Positions 45,044-54,515 of a stretch of DNA of 64,000 nucleotides are shown one piece after another; the first letter of the stretch is position 1; each line of letters begins with the position of its first letter. The notes below the pieces were generated by a model that saw only the letters and a program-made list of their open reading frames with translations, had not been told where the DNA came from and ran no database searches. The translations under genes were made by a program, and so were the position numbers. The stretch comes from Marinifilum sp. D714. GTDB taxonomy: Bacteria > Bacteroidota > Bacteroidia > Bacteroidales > Marinifilaceae. The stretch is from the NCBI RefSeq assembly GCF_030851345.1, contig NZ_JALPNU010000012.1:62001-126000 (forward strand), given 5' to 3'.

Positions 45044-45051
45044 TAAATTTG
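45044..45051 (+). promoter_or_regulatory. -7 box (TAAATTTG) upstream of the glycosyltransferase gene
   Basis: An exact TAnnTTTG box predicts a start near 45058, only about 16 nt before the TTG start codon at 45074. No clear -33 TTTG is seen. Confidence 0.5.
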
Positions 45052-45073
45052 GACTGCACAAAAAAATATTAAG

Positions 45074-46198
45074 TTGGAAACATATTTTTATCACTCTCTC
45101 ACACCAATTCAATGGTTATTAATTATCGGATTGGTTCTTACATTTCTTATAGATTTAATCTATTCAATTTTCTACCTCAGAAAGTTTAAAACTAAGAACA
45201 AAACTTACAATCATTCCGAAACAATTCCCGTTTCAATAATTCTATGTGCAAAAAATCAAGCACAATATTTGGAAAAGAACCTTCCGACATTATTGACGCA
45301 AGACTATCCGGAATATGAAATAATTGTTGTTGATAATGGAAGTGTTGACGATACTGAAGATGTACTAATCAGGTTAAAAAATCTCTATCCAACCCTTAGA
45401 TCAACACAAATCCCAATCGACGAGAAATTCAAGCACAATAAAAAACTTGCAATAACAATTGGAGTAAAAGCTGCGAAATACGATCAAATTATACATCTCA
45501 ATCCAAATGGTTTTACCCATAACAAAGCATGGCTATCAAACACAGTAGCTAAAGCACAAGGAAAACTATACAATGCCTATAGCAATTTAGAATATAAAAA
45601 AGGATTCTTCTACAACTTTTTAAGGTATGATATTATCAAACAAACCATTAAACTCGCTTCATTTACAAGCATAAATAAATTGTACGCAGGCAATTCTTTT
45701 AACATGAGTTTTTTGAAGTCTGATTTTCTCGCAAACAAAGGATATGCAGGAAATGCGCATTTCGAAGCAGGCTACGATCATATTTTATGCCTGGATTTAG
45801 CTCAAAAGTCGGATTATACTTTCTCTACAAATCCGGATAGCAAAATCACTATCGATGCAAAAAACTACTTCAAAACCTGGAAAACAATCAACAAGCATTA
45901 CTTCAAGAGTAGGAAATACATTCCGTTTAAAAGAAAACTATTGTTGGACATAGAACCTATCGTACATTTTCTTTTTATTGTTCTTCTGATTCTAGCTTTG
46001 ATAAAAACACAACTCTATTTTTCATTACTGGCCCTATGCATAGCCAAAATATTTACAAAGGGATACTGTTTTAAAATTTCTACAAGGCATTTGAGAGAAG
46101 AGAATTTATTTTTATCTTCGTATGTATATGTCTTACTTAGGCCTCTGTATAAATTGCTATTTTATATACAAAGTCACATATACAGGAAACGATCATAA
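45074..46198 (+). CDS. Membrane-bound family 2 glycosyltransferase
   Basis: 374 residues. Start is TTG at 45074: an in-frame stop at 45044-45046 leaves no upstream ATG. A membrane segment at about 13-37 anchors the protein. The GT-A domain follows: 'VSIILCAKNQAQYLEKNLPT', 'YEIIVVDNGSVDDTEDVL' (nucleotide Asp) and a 'HLNPNGFTHNKAW' in the acceptor region, where the usual DxD is replaced by NPNG. One or two membrane segments lie near the C-terminus (about 295-330). The substrate is unknown. The stop overlaps the next start (TAATG), so the ECF sigma gene is translationally coupled to it. Confidence 0.85.
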   Translation: METYFYHSLTPIQWLLIIGLVLTFLIDLIYSIFYLRKFKTKNKTYNHSETIPVSIILCAKNQAQYLEKNLPTLLTQDYPEYEIIVVDNGSVDDTEDVLIRLKNLYPTLRSTQIPIDEKFKHNKKLAITIGVKAAKYDQIIHLNPNGFTHNKAWLSNTVAKAQGKLYNAYSNLEYKKGFFYNFLRYDIIKQTIKLASFTSINKLYAGNSFNMSFLKSDFLANKGYAGNAHFEAGYDHILCLDLAQKSDYTFSTNPDSKITIDAKNYFKTWKTINKHYFKSRKYIPFKRKLLLDIEPIVHFLFIVLLILALIKTQLYFSLLALCIAKIFTKGYCFKISTRHLREENLFLSSYVYVLLRPLYKLLFYIQSHIYRKRS

Positions 46199-46812
46199 TG
46201 GAAATAAATCCGAACCTCTCAGAAAAAGCTCAATACGACTACAGGCTGGTACAAGCTTCAGTTAATGGGGACCAAAAAGCATACGAGGAGCTTTTTAAAA
46301 GATATAAGGACGCCATATTTTTCATGTTATTAAAAATGGTTAATAACAAGAACGATGCTGAAGATTTAACTTTTGAGGCTTTCGGTAAAGCTTTCCGTAA
46401 CATCAGACAATACTCTCCAAAATATGCATTCAGCACATGGTTATTCAAAATTGCATCGAACAATTGCATTGATTTTCTAAGAAAGAAAAGAGGTAATACA
46501 ATATCCATTGATGGAAAAGACGATGCTGAAAACGAAAGAACCATTACACTTGAATCCAGCAGTCTTAACCCTGAGCAAGAATTTGTCAAAAAGCAGAAGG
46601 CAAAAATCATGCGAAATGAGGTTGGCAAATTAAAAGAACGCTATCGCCGACTGATTGAACTTCGCTATTTTGAAGAGTTTTCTTACGAAGAAATTGCTCA
46701 AGAGCTAAAATTGCCAATTGGTACAGTTAAAGCCCAATTGTTTAGAGCTCGTGAATTACTTTTCAACAACCTTAAAGATTCTGAAGTAAAAATCGAAAAG
46801 AAAAAGAAATAA
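46198..46812 (+). CDS. RNA polymerase ECF-type sigma factor
   Basis: 204-residue sigma-70 family factor with two conserved regions. Region 2 (about 18-95) has 'DAEDLTFEAFGKAFRNI', 'FSTWLFKIASNNCIDFLRKK'. Region 4 (about 140-185) has 'LRYFEEFSYEEIAQELKL' and 'GTVKAQLFRARELL'. The C-terminus is Lys-rich. No anti-sigma gene follows; the partner gene in the coupled pair is a glycosyltransferase, which suggests an envelope-related regulon, by inference only. Confidence 0.9.
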   Translation: MEINPNLSEKAQYDYRLVQASVNGDQKAYEELFKRYKDAIFFMLLKMVNNKNDAEDLTFEAFGKAFRNIRQYSPKYAFSTWLFKIASNNCIDFLRKKRGNTISIDGKDDAENERTITLESSSLNPEQEFVKKQKAKIMRNEVGKLKERYRRLIELRYFEEFSYEEIAQELKLPIGTVKAQLFRARELLFNNLKDSEVKIEKKKK

Positions 46813-46848
46813 TTTTTTTGTTGGAAAACAATGATTGCGAATTAGTTC

Positions 46849-46856
46849 TATCTTTG
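46849..46856 (+). promoter_or_regulatory. -7 box (TATCTTTG) for rsmG
   Basis: An exact TAnnTTTG box 22 nt before the rsmG ATG at 46878. T-rich DNA (46813-46823) lies upstream as a possible -33 region, but the spacing is long. Confidence 0.5.
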
Positions 46857-46877
46857 CCAACCTAAAATAAAATTGGC

Positions 46878-47498
46878 ATGGAAATCATCGAAAAATATTT
46901 TACAGATTTAACTGAGGAACAGAAAGATCGTTTCGCTCAGCTTAAAGATTTGTATACCCACTGGAATAGTCAAATCAATGTAATTTCACGCAAAGACATT
47001 GATTCATTATACCTGCATCATGTTTTGCATTCATTATCGATTGCCAAGGTAATAAAGTTTGAACCTGGCACAAAGATTATGGATGTTGGCTGCGGTGGAG
47101 GTTTCCCAGGAATTCCTTTGGCTATTCTTTTTCCTGAATGTGATTTCTACATGGTAGATTCAATCGGAAAAAAAATAAAAGTAGTGAACGAAGTGGCTAC
47201 GGCCTTAAAATTAAAAAATGTAAAAGCAGAGCACACTAGAGTTCAGCAAGTAAAAGAGAAATTCGACTTTATTGTAAGTAGAGCCGTTACCGCATTTCCC
47301 AAATTTGTAAACATGGTTCGTAAAAATTCTTCACCAAAAGATAAGAATAGTTTGGCCAATGGTATTCTTTACATTAAGGGGGGCGATTTTCAAGAAGAAA
47401 TCGCTGGGTACGGTGATAAAGCTCAACTTTTCGACTGTACCAGCTTCTTCGAAGAAGAGTTTTTTGAGACTAAAAAAGTTGTACATCTTGAGCTTTAG
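46878..47498 (+). CDS. rsmG: 16S rRNA (guanine527-N7)-methyltransferase RsmG
   Basis: 206-residue SAM-dependent methyltransferase (GidB family) that modifies G527 of 16S rRNA. 'HWNSQINVISRKDIDSLYLHH' is the family N-terminus, motif I is 'IMDVGCGGGFPGIPLAILFP', followed by 'VDSIGKK' and 'FDFIVSRAVTAFPKF'. Length is normal. rpmH follows with its own promoter. Confidence 0.95.
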   Translation: MEIIEKYFTDLTEEQKDRFAQLKDLYTHWNSQINVISRKDIDSLYLHHVLHSLSIAKVIKFEPGTKIMDVGCGGGFPGIPLAILFPECDFYMVDSIGKKIKVVNEVATALKLKNVKAEHTRVQQVKEKFDFIVSRAVTAFPKFVNMVRKNSSPKDKNSLANGILYIKGGDFQEEIAGYGDKAQLFDCTSFFEEEFFETKKVVHLEL

Positions 47499-47520
47499 GA
47501 AAAATATTTTGCATCATCCT

Positions 47521-47550
47521 TTTGTTAGATTAAAAAAAAACTTATTTTTG
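47521..47550 (+). promoter_or_regulatory. Promoter of rpmH
   Basis: TTTG (47521-47524), 18-nt spacer, TATTTTTG (47543-47550): close to the ideal Bacteroidota promoter. Start near 47557, leader about 45 nt. Confidence 0.7.
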
Positions 47551-47601
47551 CAGTCCAAAATCAACGCATATAATAACTTTATTCGATAAAAATTTTTCGC
47601 G

Positions 47602-47760
47602 ATGAAAAGAACATTTCAACCATCAAATAGAAAGAGAAGAAATAAGCACGGTTTCAGAGAGAGAATGTCTTCTGTAAGCGGAAGAGCAGTACTATCTCGT
47701 AGAAGAGCTAAAGGCAGAAAGAAAGTTTCTGTTTCAAGCGAGCGCAGACACAAAGCTTAA
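47602..47760 (+). CDS. rpmH: 50S ribosomal protein L34
   Basis: 52-residue, highly basic ribosomal protein. The start [20 protein letters not shown] and the internal [15 protein letters not shown] are diagnostic. It has its own strong promoter and a terminator after the stop. The usual rnpA/dnaA neighbours are not here, as is common in Bacteroidota. Confidence 0.97.
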   Translation: MKRTFQPSNRKRRNKHGFRERMSSVSGRAVLSRRRAKGRKKVSVSSERRHKA

Positions 47761-47787
47761 TTTTACAATTAAGCAACCGATATACAG

Positions 47788-47818
47788 AAAGTAAAGAATT
47801 CAAATTCTTTACTTTTTT
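47788..47818 (+). terminator. Rho-independent terminator after rpmH
   Basis: GTAAAGAATT pairs with AATTCTTTAC around a minimal loop, flanked by A and T runs (T6 on the plus strand). Confidence 0.85.
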
Positions 47819-47943
47819 GTATTTTAAGGTTTCGACCTTTCTAAAATTGATTGAGTTCCAAAGGAGCTCTTTTTTTTTGCCCTTTTTTATATGTATAAAG
47901 CTGCATTTGCATTAGCTCATTTCTTTAATCTAAAAATCTCTGC

Positions 47944-47951
47944 TATTTTTG
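47944..47951 (+). promoter_or_regulatory. -7 box (TATTTTTG) for the PASTA-rluD-ddl operon
   Basis: An exact TAnnTTTG match about 60 nt before the start codon of the PASTA gene. No good -33 box was found. Confidence 0.45.
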
Positions 47952-48012
47952 TAAAACGCAAAAACACGGAAATAATAAGTGTTTTTTGTCGTTTATGAAC
48001 TATTGACTTGTA

Positions 48013-48876
48013 ATGCCATTAGCCAACTCAAAAGAAAAACAGACTCGAATGAAATCAACTAATTTTTTTAAAAGCAGATTTTTTTTAATTCAATTAGGTA
48101 TCGCATTATTAATAGCGATTGCTATTTTATGGATTACCCTTTCGGGATTAAAATGGTATACACATCATGGCGAAAAATTAACTGTTCCAGATTTGTATGG
48201 GACAAGCCTCGAAGATGCTGCCAAAACAATAGATGAAGAAAATCTGCGATTCACCGTTTACGATTCAATTTACAATCCGAAATATGAACCAGGAACTGTT
48301 TTAGATCAAAGACCTATAGCTGGGTCTATTGTAAAACGAAATCGAAGCCTGTTTTTAACCATTAATGCACACAAGCCTGAGCAAGTACGTTTTCCAAATT
48401 TGATAGACAACTCATTCCGTCAGGCTTACGAGCTACTTATTACCAATGGATTTAAAATTGGTCGATTAAAATATGAAAAAAGTCAATTTTTCAACTTGGT
48501 ACTTTATCCTAAATATAAAGGTGATTCAATAGGGGCAGGAAGCATGATAGATAAAGGTGCAACCATTGATTTGGTATTGGGAAGAGGCAATACTTTCGGA
48601 GTTTTAGCTCCCAATTTAATGGGAAAAAACAATACCCAAGCCAAAGAGAAAATAATCATGTCAAATTTAAATGTTGGCAAGGTACAATTCGATGAATCAA
48701 TTAAAAATCACATTGATTCCATGCAAGCAAAAGTATTTAAGCAATATCCAGCTTATAATGAAAATCTAAAAATTCGCCCAGGAAACAATATTGATCTTTG
48801 GCTGACAAAAGATACTCTTAAGCTTCAACATGCAGATTCGCTACTTCAACAAAGATTAGGCAAATTGCTTTATTAA
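48013..48876 (+). CDS. PASTA-domain membrane protein
   Basis: 287 residues; an internal ATG at 48049 is an alternative start that trims 12 residues. One membrane segment (about 25-48) anchors the N-terminus inside. Three extracytoplasmic PASTA domains follow ('LTVPDLYGTSLEDAAKTI', 'VRFPNLIDNSFRQAYELL', 'VLAPNLMGKNNTQAKEKI'). PASTA domains can bind peptidoglycan or beta-lactams in other phyla; there is no kinase domain here. The order PASTA-rluD-ddl on one strand with gaps of 15 and 18 nt suggests an operon linked to the cell wall. Confidence 0.88.
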   Translation: MPLANSKEKQTRMKSTNFFKSRFFLIQLGIALLIAIAILWITLSGLKWYTHHGEKLTVPDLYGTSLEDAAKTIDEENLRFTVYDSIYNPKYEPGTVLDQRPIAGSIVKRNRSLFLTINAHKPEQVRFPNLIDNSFRQAYELLITNGFKIGRLKYEKSQFFNLVLYPKYKGDSIGAGSMIDKGATIDLVLGRGNTFGVLAPNLMGKNNTQAKEKIIMSNLNVGKVQFDESIKNHIDSMQAKVFKQYPAYNENLKIRPGNNIDLWLTKDTLKLQHADSLLQQRLGKLLY

Positions 48877-48891
48877 AACACAGCAAAAGTA

Positions 48892-49947
48892 ATGACACAA
48901 GAACCAAAAGATAATTTCAACTCAGAAGAGGAATTAGATACTAATCAGGAAGTATTCGAACACTTTCGTTTCGAAGTTGATCCTGGGCAAAGCATGCTTA
49001 GAATCGATAAATATTTGGTCGATCGAATGCAGAATGCTTCACGAAATAAAATTCAGGAAGCTGCTGATGCTGGATGTATTAATGTTAACGACAAACCGGT
49101 TAAACGTAACTACAAGGTAAAACCGAACGATATTATCACAATTGTTTTAAGCTATCCTCCACGCGAGATTGAAATCATACCTCAGGATATTCCTTTAAAT
49201 ATTGTTTATGAAGATGACGCCTTCCTGATTGTTAATAAAAATCCAGGCATGGTGGTTCATCCATCATACGGACATTATTCTGGGACTTTGGTAAATGCTC
49301 TTGCACATCATCTGAAGGATTTACCACTTTTCAATTCGAAGGATCCTAGACCAGGTTTGGTACATCGTATTGATAAAGACACTTCGGGTATTTTGGTGAT
49401 TGCAAAAACCGAAGAAGCCAAAACCAAACTTGCATTACAATTCTTCAACAAAACCAGTGATAGAAAATATCGCGCTTTAGTTTGGGGGAATTTAGAAAAT
49501 GACGAAGGAACAATTACCGGCCATATTGGAAGAAATCTAAAAAACAGAAAAGTTATGGATGTTTTTCCTGATGGAGAATATGGAAAGCATGCTGTAACTC
49601 ACTACCGAGTACTAGAAAGATTGGGCTACGTAAATTTAGTGGAGTGTATTCTGGAAACAGGAAGAACTCACCAAATTCGTGCTCACTTCAAGCATATCGG
49701 CCATCCTCTTTTTAATGATGCCGATTATGGTGGAGATCAAATCCTAAAAGGAACCACATTTACCAAATACAAACAGTTTGTTCAAAATTGCTTTAAAATT
49801 TGTCCAAGACAAGCATTACACGCTAAAACATTAGGTTTCGACCATCCTACTACTGGAGAATACATTTCTTTCAATTCGGAGATTCCTGAAGACATGAGCA
49901 GTGTAATTCAAAAATGGAGAGATTATACAGCTAGCAGAGAAGAATAA
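48892..49947 (+). CDS. 23S rRNA pseudouridine synthase, RluD family
   Basis: 351 residues. An N-terminal S4 RNA-binding domain (about 37-95, 'MLRIDKYLVDRM') is followed by the pseudouridine synthase domain with the catalytic motif GLVHRIDKDTSGILV (Asp near 163) and the later 'LVECILETGRTHQIRAH'. The S4 domain and HRIDKDTSG motif place it in the RluA/C/D family; RluD itself is most likely, but the target uridines are not provable from sequence. Confidence 0.93.
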   Translation: MTQEPKDNFNSEEELDTNQEVFEHFRFEVDPGQSMLRIDKYLVDRMQNASRNKIQEAADAGCINVNDKPVKRNYKVKPNDIITIVLSYPPREIEIIPQDIPLNIVYEDDAFLIVNKNPGMVVHPSYGHYSGTLVNALAHHLKDLPLFNSKDPRPGLVHRIDKDTSGILVIAKTEEAKTKLALQFFNKTSDRKYRALVWGNLENDEGTITGHIGRNLKNRKVMDVFPDGEYGKHAVTHYRVLERLGYVNLVECILETGRTHQIRAHFKHIGHPLFNDADYGGDQILKGTTFTKYKQFVQNCFKICPRQALHAKTLGFDHPTTGEYISFNSEIPEDMSSVIQKWRDYTASREE

Positions 49948-49965
49948 CAAAGCACCATACAACCC

Positions 49966-50937
49966 ATGAAAAGAAATATTGCAGTAATAGCAGGAGGTGA
50001 TTCAGCCGAGATTGTAATTTCACTTCAAACGTCTGACCATATATTCAATACTCTTGATAAAGATCTTTATAATCCATACTTAATTGAATTAAAAGAATTA
50101 GATTGGAATGTAAAAATTGAGAATGAATCCTACCCTATCGATAAAAATGATTTTAGTTTTACCAAAGATGGAATTAAAACAAAATTCGATTTTGCATACA
50201 TTGCAATTCATGGTACTCCTGGTGAAAATGGAATTCTTCAGGGATATTTTCAGCTATTAAGAATTCCATACTCAACATGTGATGTTTTAAGCAGTGCATT
50301 AAGCTTTAACAAACATGCCTGCAATTCATACTTAAAAAGCTTAGGTTTTAATTTTGCAAAATCTGTTCTACTTAAAAAAGATGAAGAATATTCCATCGAA
50401 GAAATTCATGCAAAATTAGGAATGCCTTGCTTTGTTAAGCCAAATGCTGATGGTTCAAGTTTTGGAATCTCGAAGGTAAAACAAGTTGAGGAATTAAATA
50501 AGGCCATCGAAAAAGCATTTGAAGAAGGAAAAGAGGTTATTATAGAAGAATTCATTGATGGATTAGAATGCACATGTGGTTTGGTAAAAACTAAAAAAGA
50601 AAGTATAATATTTCCTGTTACCGAAGTTTTGCCAAAGAAGGAGTTTTTTGATTTCGAAGCCAAATATGATCCAAATATGGCAGAAGAAATTACTCCTGCC
50701 AGAATTTCACCTGAACTTACCAAACAAATTCAAAATATGTCATCAGAAATTTACGATGCCTTAAAATGTAAAGGTATTGTAAGAGTTGACTACATTATAA
50801 AGAACAAAGAAATTTTTGTATTGGAAGCCAATACAGTACCTGGAATGACAAGTACTAGTTTTATTCCACAACAAGTCGCAGCCATGAACCGAGACTTAAA
50901 AGATATCTTAACTTTAGTTATTGAAAATGAATTCTAA
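49966..50937 (+). CDS. ddl: D-alanine--D-alanine ligase
   Basis: 323-residue ATP-grasp enzyme that makes D-Ala-D-Ala, the substrate of the MurF half of the fusion at 12.6-15.1 kb. Seen: N-terminal 'IAVIAGGDSAEIVISLQT', 'AIHGTPGENGILQG', ATP-binding 'PCFVKPNADGSSFGISKV', 'GIVRVDYI' and the final 'EANTVPGMTSTSFIPQQ' metal/substrate loop. Last gene of the PASTA-rluD-ddl set. Confidence 0.95.
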   Translation: MKRNIAVIAGGDSAEIVISLQTSDHIFNTLDKDLYNPYLIELKELDWNVKIENESYPIDKNDFSFTKDGIKTKFDFAYIAIHGTPGENGILQGYFQLLRIPYSTCDVLSSALSFNKHACNSYLKSLGFNFAKSVLLKKDEEYSIEEIHAKLGMPCFVKPNADGSSFGISKVKQVEELNKAIEKAFEEGKEVIIEEFIDGLECTCGLVKTKKESIIFPVTEVLPKKEFFDFEAKYDPNMAEEITPARISPELTKQIQNMSSEIYDALKCKGIVRVDYIIKNKEIFVLEANTVPGMTSTSFIPQQVAAMNRDLKDILTLVIENEF

Positions 50938-51222
50938 TAAGATGTTTAAAATAGATTAAATCACCGACTAGAAAAGTTTTAAATATTTACAGAAAAATGA
51001 AAAAAAATGTGTTTTTTTTTCATTTTTTTTGCTCTTACGAAAGGCCTTATTTTTAAGGATTCTTTCCTTTTTTATGAAAATAACTACCTGAAAACTAAGC
51101 TAAAACTATTAAAACATCACGAACTTTTTACAAACTTGTACGTAAGATGATATAGATTTTAATGGATTATTTTTCAATTCATTATTTCATAGTTAAATTT
51201 TAGGGTTAGTAATAGAACATTA

Positions 51223-51257
51223 ACAAGGAGGCAGGGGCAGCCTCCTTGTTTCTTTTT
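51223..51257 (+). terminator. Rho-independent terminator
   Basis: A perfect 10-bp stem (ACAAGGAGGC/GCCTCCTTGT), loop AGGGGCA, then TTCTTTTTG on the plus strand. It is far from ddl; see the gap entry. Confidence 0.85.
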
Positions 51258-51271
51258 GCTCTTTTGCCAAT

Positions 51272-51301
51272 AAAAAAATCCGATGAGAAACTCACCGGAT
51301 T
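51272..51301 (-). terminator. Rho-independent terminator after gcvP
   Basis: On the minus strand AATCCGGTGAG pairs with CTCATCGGATT (one wobble) across TTT and is followed by T6, 28 nt past the gcvP stop. Confidence 0.88.
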
Positions 51302-51328
51302 TATATATCAAATCGTCTTATTGACTAA

Positions 51329-54217
51329 TTAGTCTGCATCAATATACTCTTCATTGTATACTTCCAACGGTGCACATGTACACATTAGATTACGATCACC
51401 GAAAGCATCATCCACACGACCAACAGTTGGCCAGAATTTGTTATCAGCAACCCATTTTAATGGATACACTGCCTTCTGACGGCTGTATGTGTGATTCCAC
51501 TCATCTGCAGTTAGTACTTTGTGAGTGTGAGGAGCATTTTTCAATACATTGTCAACAGTATCAGCAACACCGTCTTCAATTTCTTTCATCTCTTCATTGA
51601 TTTTAGCCAATGCTTCGATGAAACGATCTAACTCTTCCAATGGCTCACTTTCAGTTGGCTCAACCATTAATGTTCCGTGTACAGGGAACGATAAAGTTGG
51701 AGCGTGGAATCCATAATCCATCAATCGCTTAGCGATATCAGTATCGGTAATTCCCACTGACTTGTTAAACTCACGACAATCGAAAATCATTTCGTGACCA
51801 ACACGTCCGTTTTCACCTTTATATAGAATTTTAAATCCTAATTTTTCGAATGAAGAAGCCAAATAGTTGGCATTTAAAATTGCCATTTTAGTAGCTTCGG
51901 TTAAACCTTCAGTACCCAGCATGGCAATGTAACCGTATGTAATTGGCAATACACTTGCAGAACCAAATGGAGCAGCAGCTACAGCTGTAATTGCATTTTC
52001 ACCACCAGTTTTCACACACTTATGAGAAGGTAAGAATTGAACCAAGTGTTCAGCAACACCAATTGGACCAACACCAGGACCTCCACCACCGTGAGGAATT
52101 GAGAAAGTTTTGTGTAAGTTCAAGTGACAAACATCAGCACCAATCAATCCTGGGTTAGTTAAACCAACCTGAGCATTCATGTTTGCACCATCCATGTACA
52201 CCTGACCGCCATTCTCATGAATCAAATTCATCATTTCCTTAATTCCGGTTTCGAATACACCGTGAGTAGATGGGTAGGTAATCATGTAAGCACATAAATC
52301 TTCAGCATGCTTTTCAGCTTTTGCTTTCAAATCATCAAACTCAACATTACCATTTTCATCACACTTAACAATCACAGGTTTCATTCCTGCAACTGTTACT
52401 GAAGCTGGATTTGTTCCATGAGCCGAAGAAGGGATTAAAACTACATTTCTGTGTCCTTCTCCACGAGAGATATGATATTCACGAATCACCATCAAACCAG
52501 TGTACTCACCAGCAGCACCAGAGTTAGGTTGTAAAGTACATCCTGCAAAACCTGTAATTTCTGACAACCATTTTTCAAGTTCAGAAATCATATCAGTATA
52601 ACCTTCTACCTGATTCATTGGTACGAATGGGTGAATTCCTCCAAATTCTGGCCAACTCAATGGAAACATAGAAACTGCAGAATTCAATTTCATTGTACAA
52701 GATCCCAATGAAATCATAGAAGTATTCAAACCGATATCTTTCTTCTCAAGATTTTTCATGTAACGCATCATTGCAGTTTCTGAACGATAGCGGTTGAAAA
52801 CGTCAAGAGTTAAGAAATCACTTGTTCTTGAGAATTTACCATCAAAGTAAACTTTCTCTTCTACTTCTTTTGCTTCAACTTCTTTACCAGCAGCTTTAGC
52901 AAAAATATTTAAAATGGTATTGATCTCTTCTTTACTGATTTTTTCATCAGAAGAGATACCAACTGTTTTTTCGTCAATGTAACGGAAGTTCATTTCAGCC
53001 TCTAAAGCTGCATTTCTGATATCTTCCATTGCAACTCCTTCAGGAAGTACAACTTCAATTGTATCAAAAAAGTTTTCAATTGTTTGTTGATATCCTAATG
53101 CTTTTAATCCTTCAGATAATTCCCCAGCACCTGCATGGATGTGCTTGGCAATTCTGGTTAAGCCTTCAGCTCCATGGTAAGCTCCATAGAAACCAGCCAT
53201 AGTTGCCAACAATGCTTGAGCAGTACAAATGTTAGAAGTAGCTTTTTCACGCTTAATATGTTGCTCACGAGTTTGTAATGCCATACGAACTGCATGATTT
53301 CCCTGAGCATCTTTGGTAACTCCAATAATACGTCCTGGAACATTACGCTTGTACGCTTCGCGACATGCTAAATAAGCAGCGTGAGGTCCACCGTATCCCA
53401 TTGGAACACCGAAACGTTGAGTTGTACCAACAACGATATCAGCTCCCCATTCACCTGGAGGTGTTAACAGTACCAAACTCATTAAATCTGCAGCAACTGA
53501 TACCAATGCATCAGCAGCGTGAGCTTTTTCTACAAAATCAGCATAATCTTCGATACTACCACTTGCAGCAGGGTACTGAACGATAGCACCAAAAACAGTT
53601 TCATCAAACTCAAAGGATTTATAATCACCAACAATTAACTCAATTCCAAGAGGATTTGCGCGTGTATTTAATACATCAAGAGTTTGAGCATAGATATTTT
53701 GATCTACAAAAACTTTATTGGCTCCAGCTTTTTTCTTAGCGCGAGAACGAAGTCCCATCATCATGTACATCGTCTCACCAACAGCAGTAGCTTCGTCCAA
53801 AAGAGAACAGTTAGCCAATTCCATTTTGGTCAAATCCAATACCATGGTCTGGAAGTTTAAAAGAGCTTCCAATCTACCTTGTGAAACCTCTGCTTGGTAA
53901 GGAGTGTAAGGTGTATACCAACCTGGATTTTCCAAGATATTTCTTTGAATTACAGCAGGAGTAATTGTATCGTAGTAACCTTGTCCAATAAAAGTTCTGA
54001 ACAGTTTATTCTTAGCAGCAATTCCTTTAATCTTCGAGAAATATTCATACTCCGATAAAGCTTCTGGTAAATCCAGATCTTTCCCTAATCTAATATCCGA
54101 AGGGATAGTTTCTTCGATCAATGCATCCAATGATGGAGCACCTACAGTTTCCAACATGGTCTTAATATCGCCGTTGCGAGGACCAATGTGACGAGAAACA
54201 AACTTTTCGCTTGCCAT
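51329..54217 (-). CDS. gcvP: Glycine dehydrogenase (decarboxylating), P-protein of the glycine cleavage system
   Basis: 962-residue PLP enzyme with both halves in one chain (N half like GcvPA, C half like GcvPB). It decarboxylates glycine and passes the aminomethyl group to lipoyl-GcvH. The PLP-binding Lys lies in '[16 protein letters not shown]' near residue 703; '[11 protein letters not shown]' is the typical upstream loop. Residues near 480 link the halves. The H and T proteins are not adjacent. Monocistronic, with its own terminator. Confidence 0.97.
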   Translation of the reverse strand: MASEKFVSRHIGPRNGDIKTMLETVGAPSLDALIEETIPSDIRLGKDLDLPEALSEYEYFSKIKGIAAKNKLFRTFIGQGYYDTITPAVIQRNILENPGWYTPYTPYQAEVSQGRLEALLNFQTMVLDLTKMELANCSLLDEATAVGETMYMMMGLRSRAKKKAGANKVFVDQNIYAQTLDVLNTRANPLGIELIVGDYKSFEFDETVFGAIVQYPAASGSIEDYADFVEKAHAADALVSVAADLMSLVLLTPPGEWGADIVVGTTQRFGVPMGYGGPHAAYLACREAYKRNVPGRIIGVTKDAQGNHAVRMALQTREQHIKREKATSNICTAQALLATMAGFYGAYHGAEGLTRIAKHIHAGAGELSEGLKALGYQQTIENFFDTIEVVLPEGVAMEDIRNAALEAEMNFRYIDEKTVGISSDEKISKEEINTILNIFAKAAGKEVEAKEVEEKVYFDGKFSRTSDFLTLDVFNRYRSETAMMRYMKNLEKKDIGLNTSMISLGSCTMKLNSAVSMFPLSWPEFGGIHPFVPMNQVEGYTDMISELEKWLSEITGFAGCTLQPNSGAAGEYTGLMVIREYHISRGEGHRNVVLIPSSAHGTNPASVTVAGMKPVIVKCDENGNVEFDDLKAKAEKHAEDLCAYMITYPSTHGVFETGIKEMMNLIHENGGQVYMDGANMNAQVGLTNPGLIGADVCHLNLHKTFSIPHGGGGPGVGPIGVAEHLVQFLPSHKCVKTGGENAITAVAAAPFGSASVLPITYGYIAMLGTEGLTEATKMAILNANYLASSFEKLGFKILYKGENGRVGHEMIFDCREFNKSVGITDTDIAKRLMDYGFHAPTLSFPVHGTLMVEPTESEPLEELDRFIEALAKINEEMKEIEDGVADTVDNVLKNAPHTHKVLTADEWNHTYSRQKAVYPLKWVADNKFWPTVGRVDDAFGDRNLMCTCAPLEVYNEEYIDAD

Positions 54218-54467
54218 ATTGTTGTTTATTTAGTTGTTGTTGTTTATAAATAAATTTGATTGTAAAAGTAGCAAAAGATTTAAATTTTCAAGTAGTAAAA
54301 TAAGCTTTTAAAACGCTGTTTTTTAACATTTCTCCACAAGTAGAACAATCTACTTAACTTTTTGTTTTTTAGATTGATACAAAGATGTTTTTTGTCATAT
54401 TTTCATCAAAGTTTTTAATCTTGGACTTGTTAATAATTTTGTTTAATCTATCAACAGTCATTAAAAA

Positions 54468-54498
54468 AGAAAAAGCCCCTTCAAAAAGAAGAGGCTTA
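54468..54498 (-). terminator. Rho-independent terminator after the MBL-fold gene
   Basis: On the minus strand AGCCTCTTC pairs with GAAGGGGCT (one wobble) across T5 and is followed by TTTTTC, 18 nt past the stop at 54516. Confidence 0.85.
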
Positions 54499-54515
54499 AT
54501 ATCTAGAATTGATAA

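Larger units (their letters stand above)
50938..51328. other. Intergenic region between ddl and gcvP
   Basis: 391 bp, strongly AT-rich with long T runs near 51008-51030. It ends in two terminators (51223-51257 plus, 51272-51301 minus). No protein frame is credible. The plus-strand terminator lies nearly 290 nt after ddl, so either ddl has a long 3' tail or a small RNA is made here; I found no exact TAnnTTTG box to support the second option. Confidence 0.5.
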
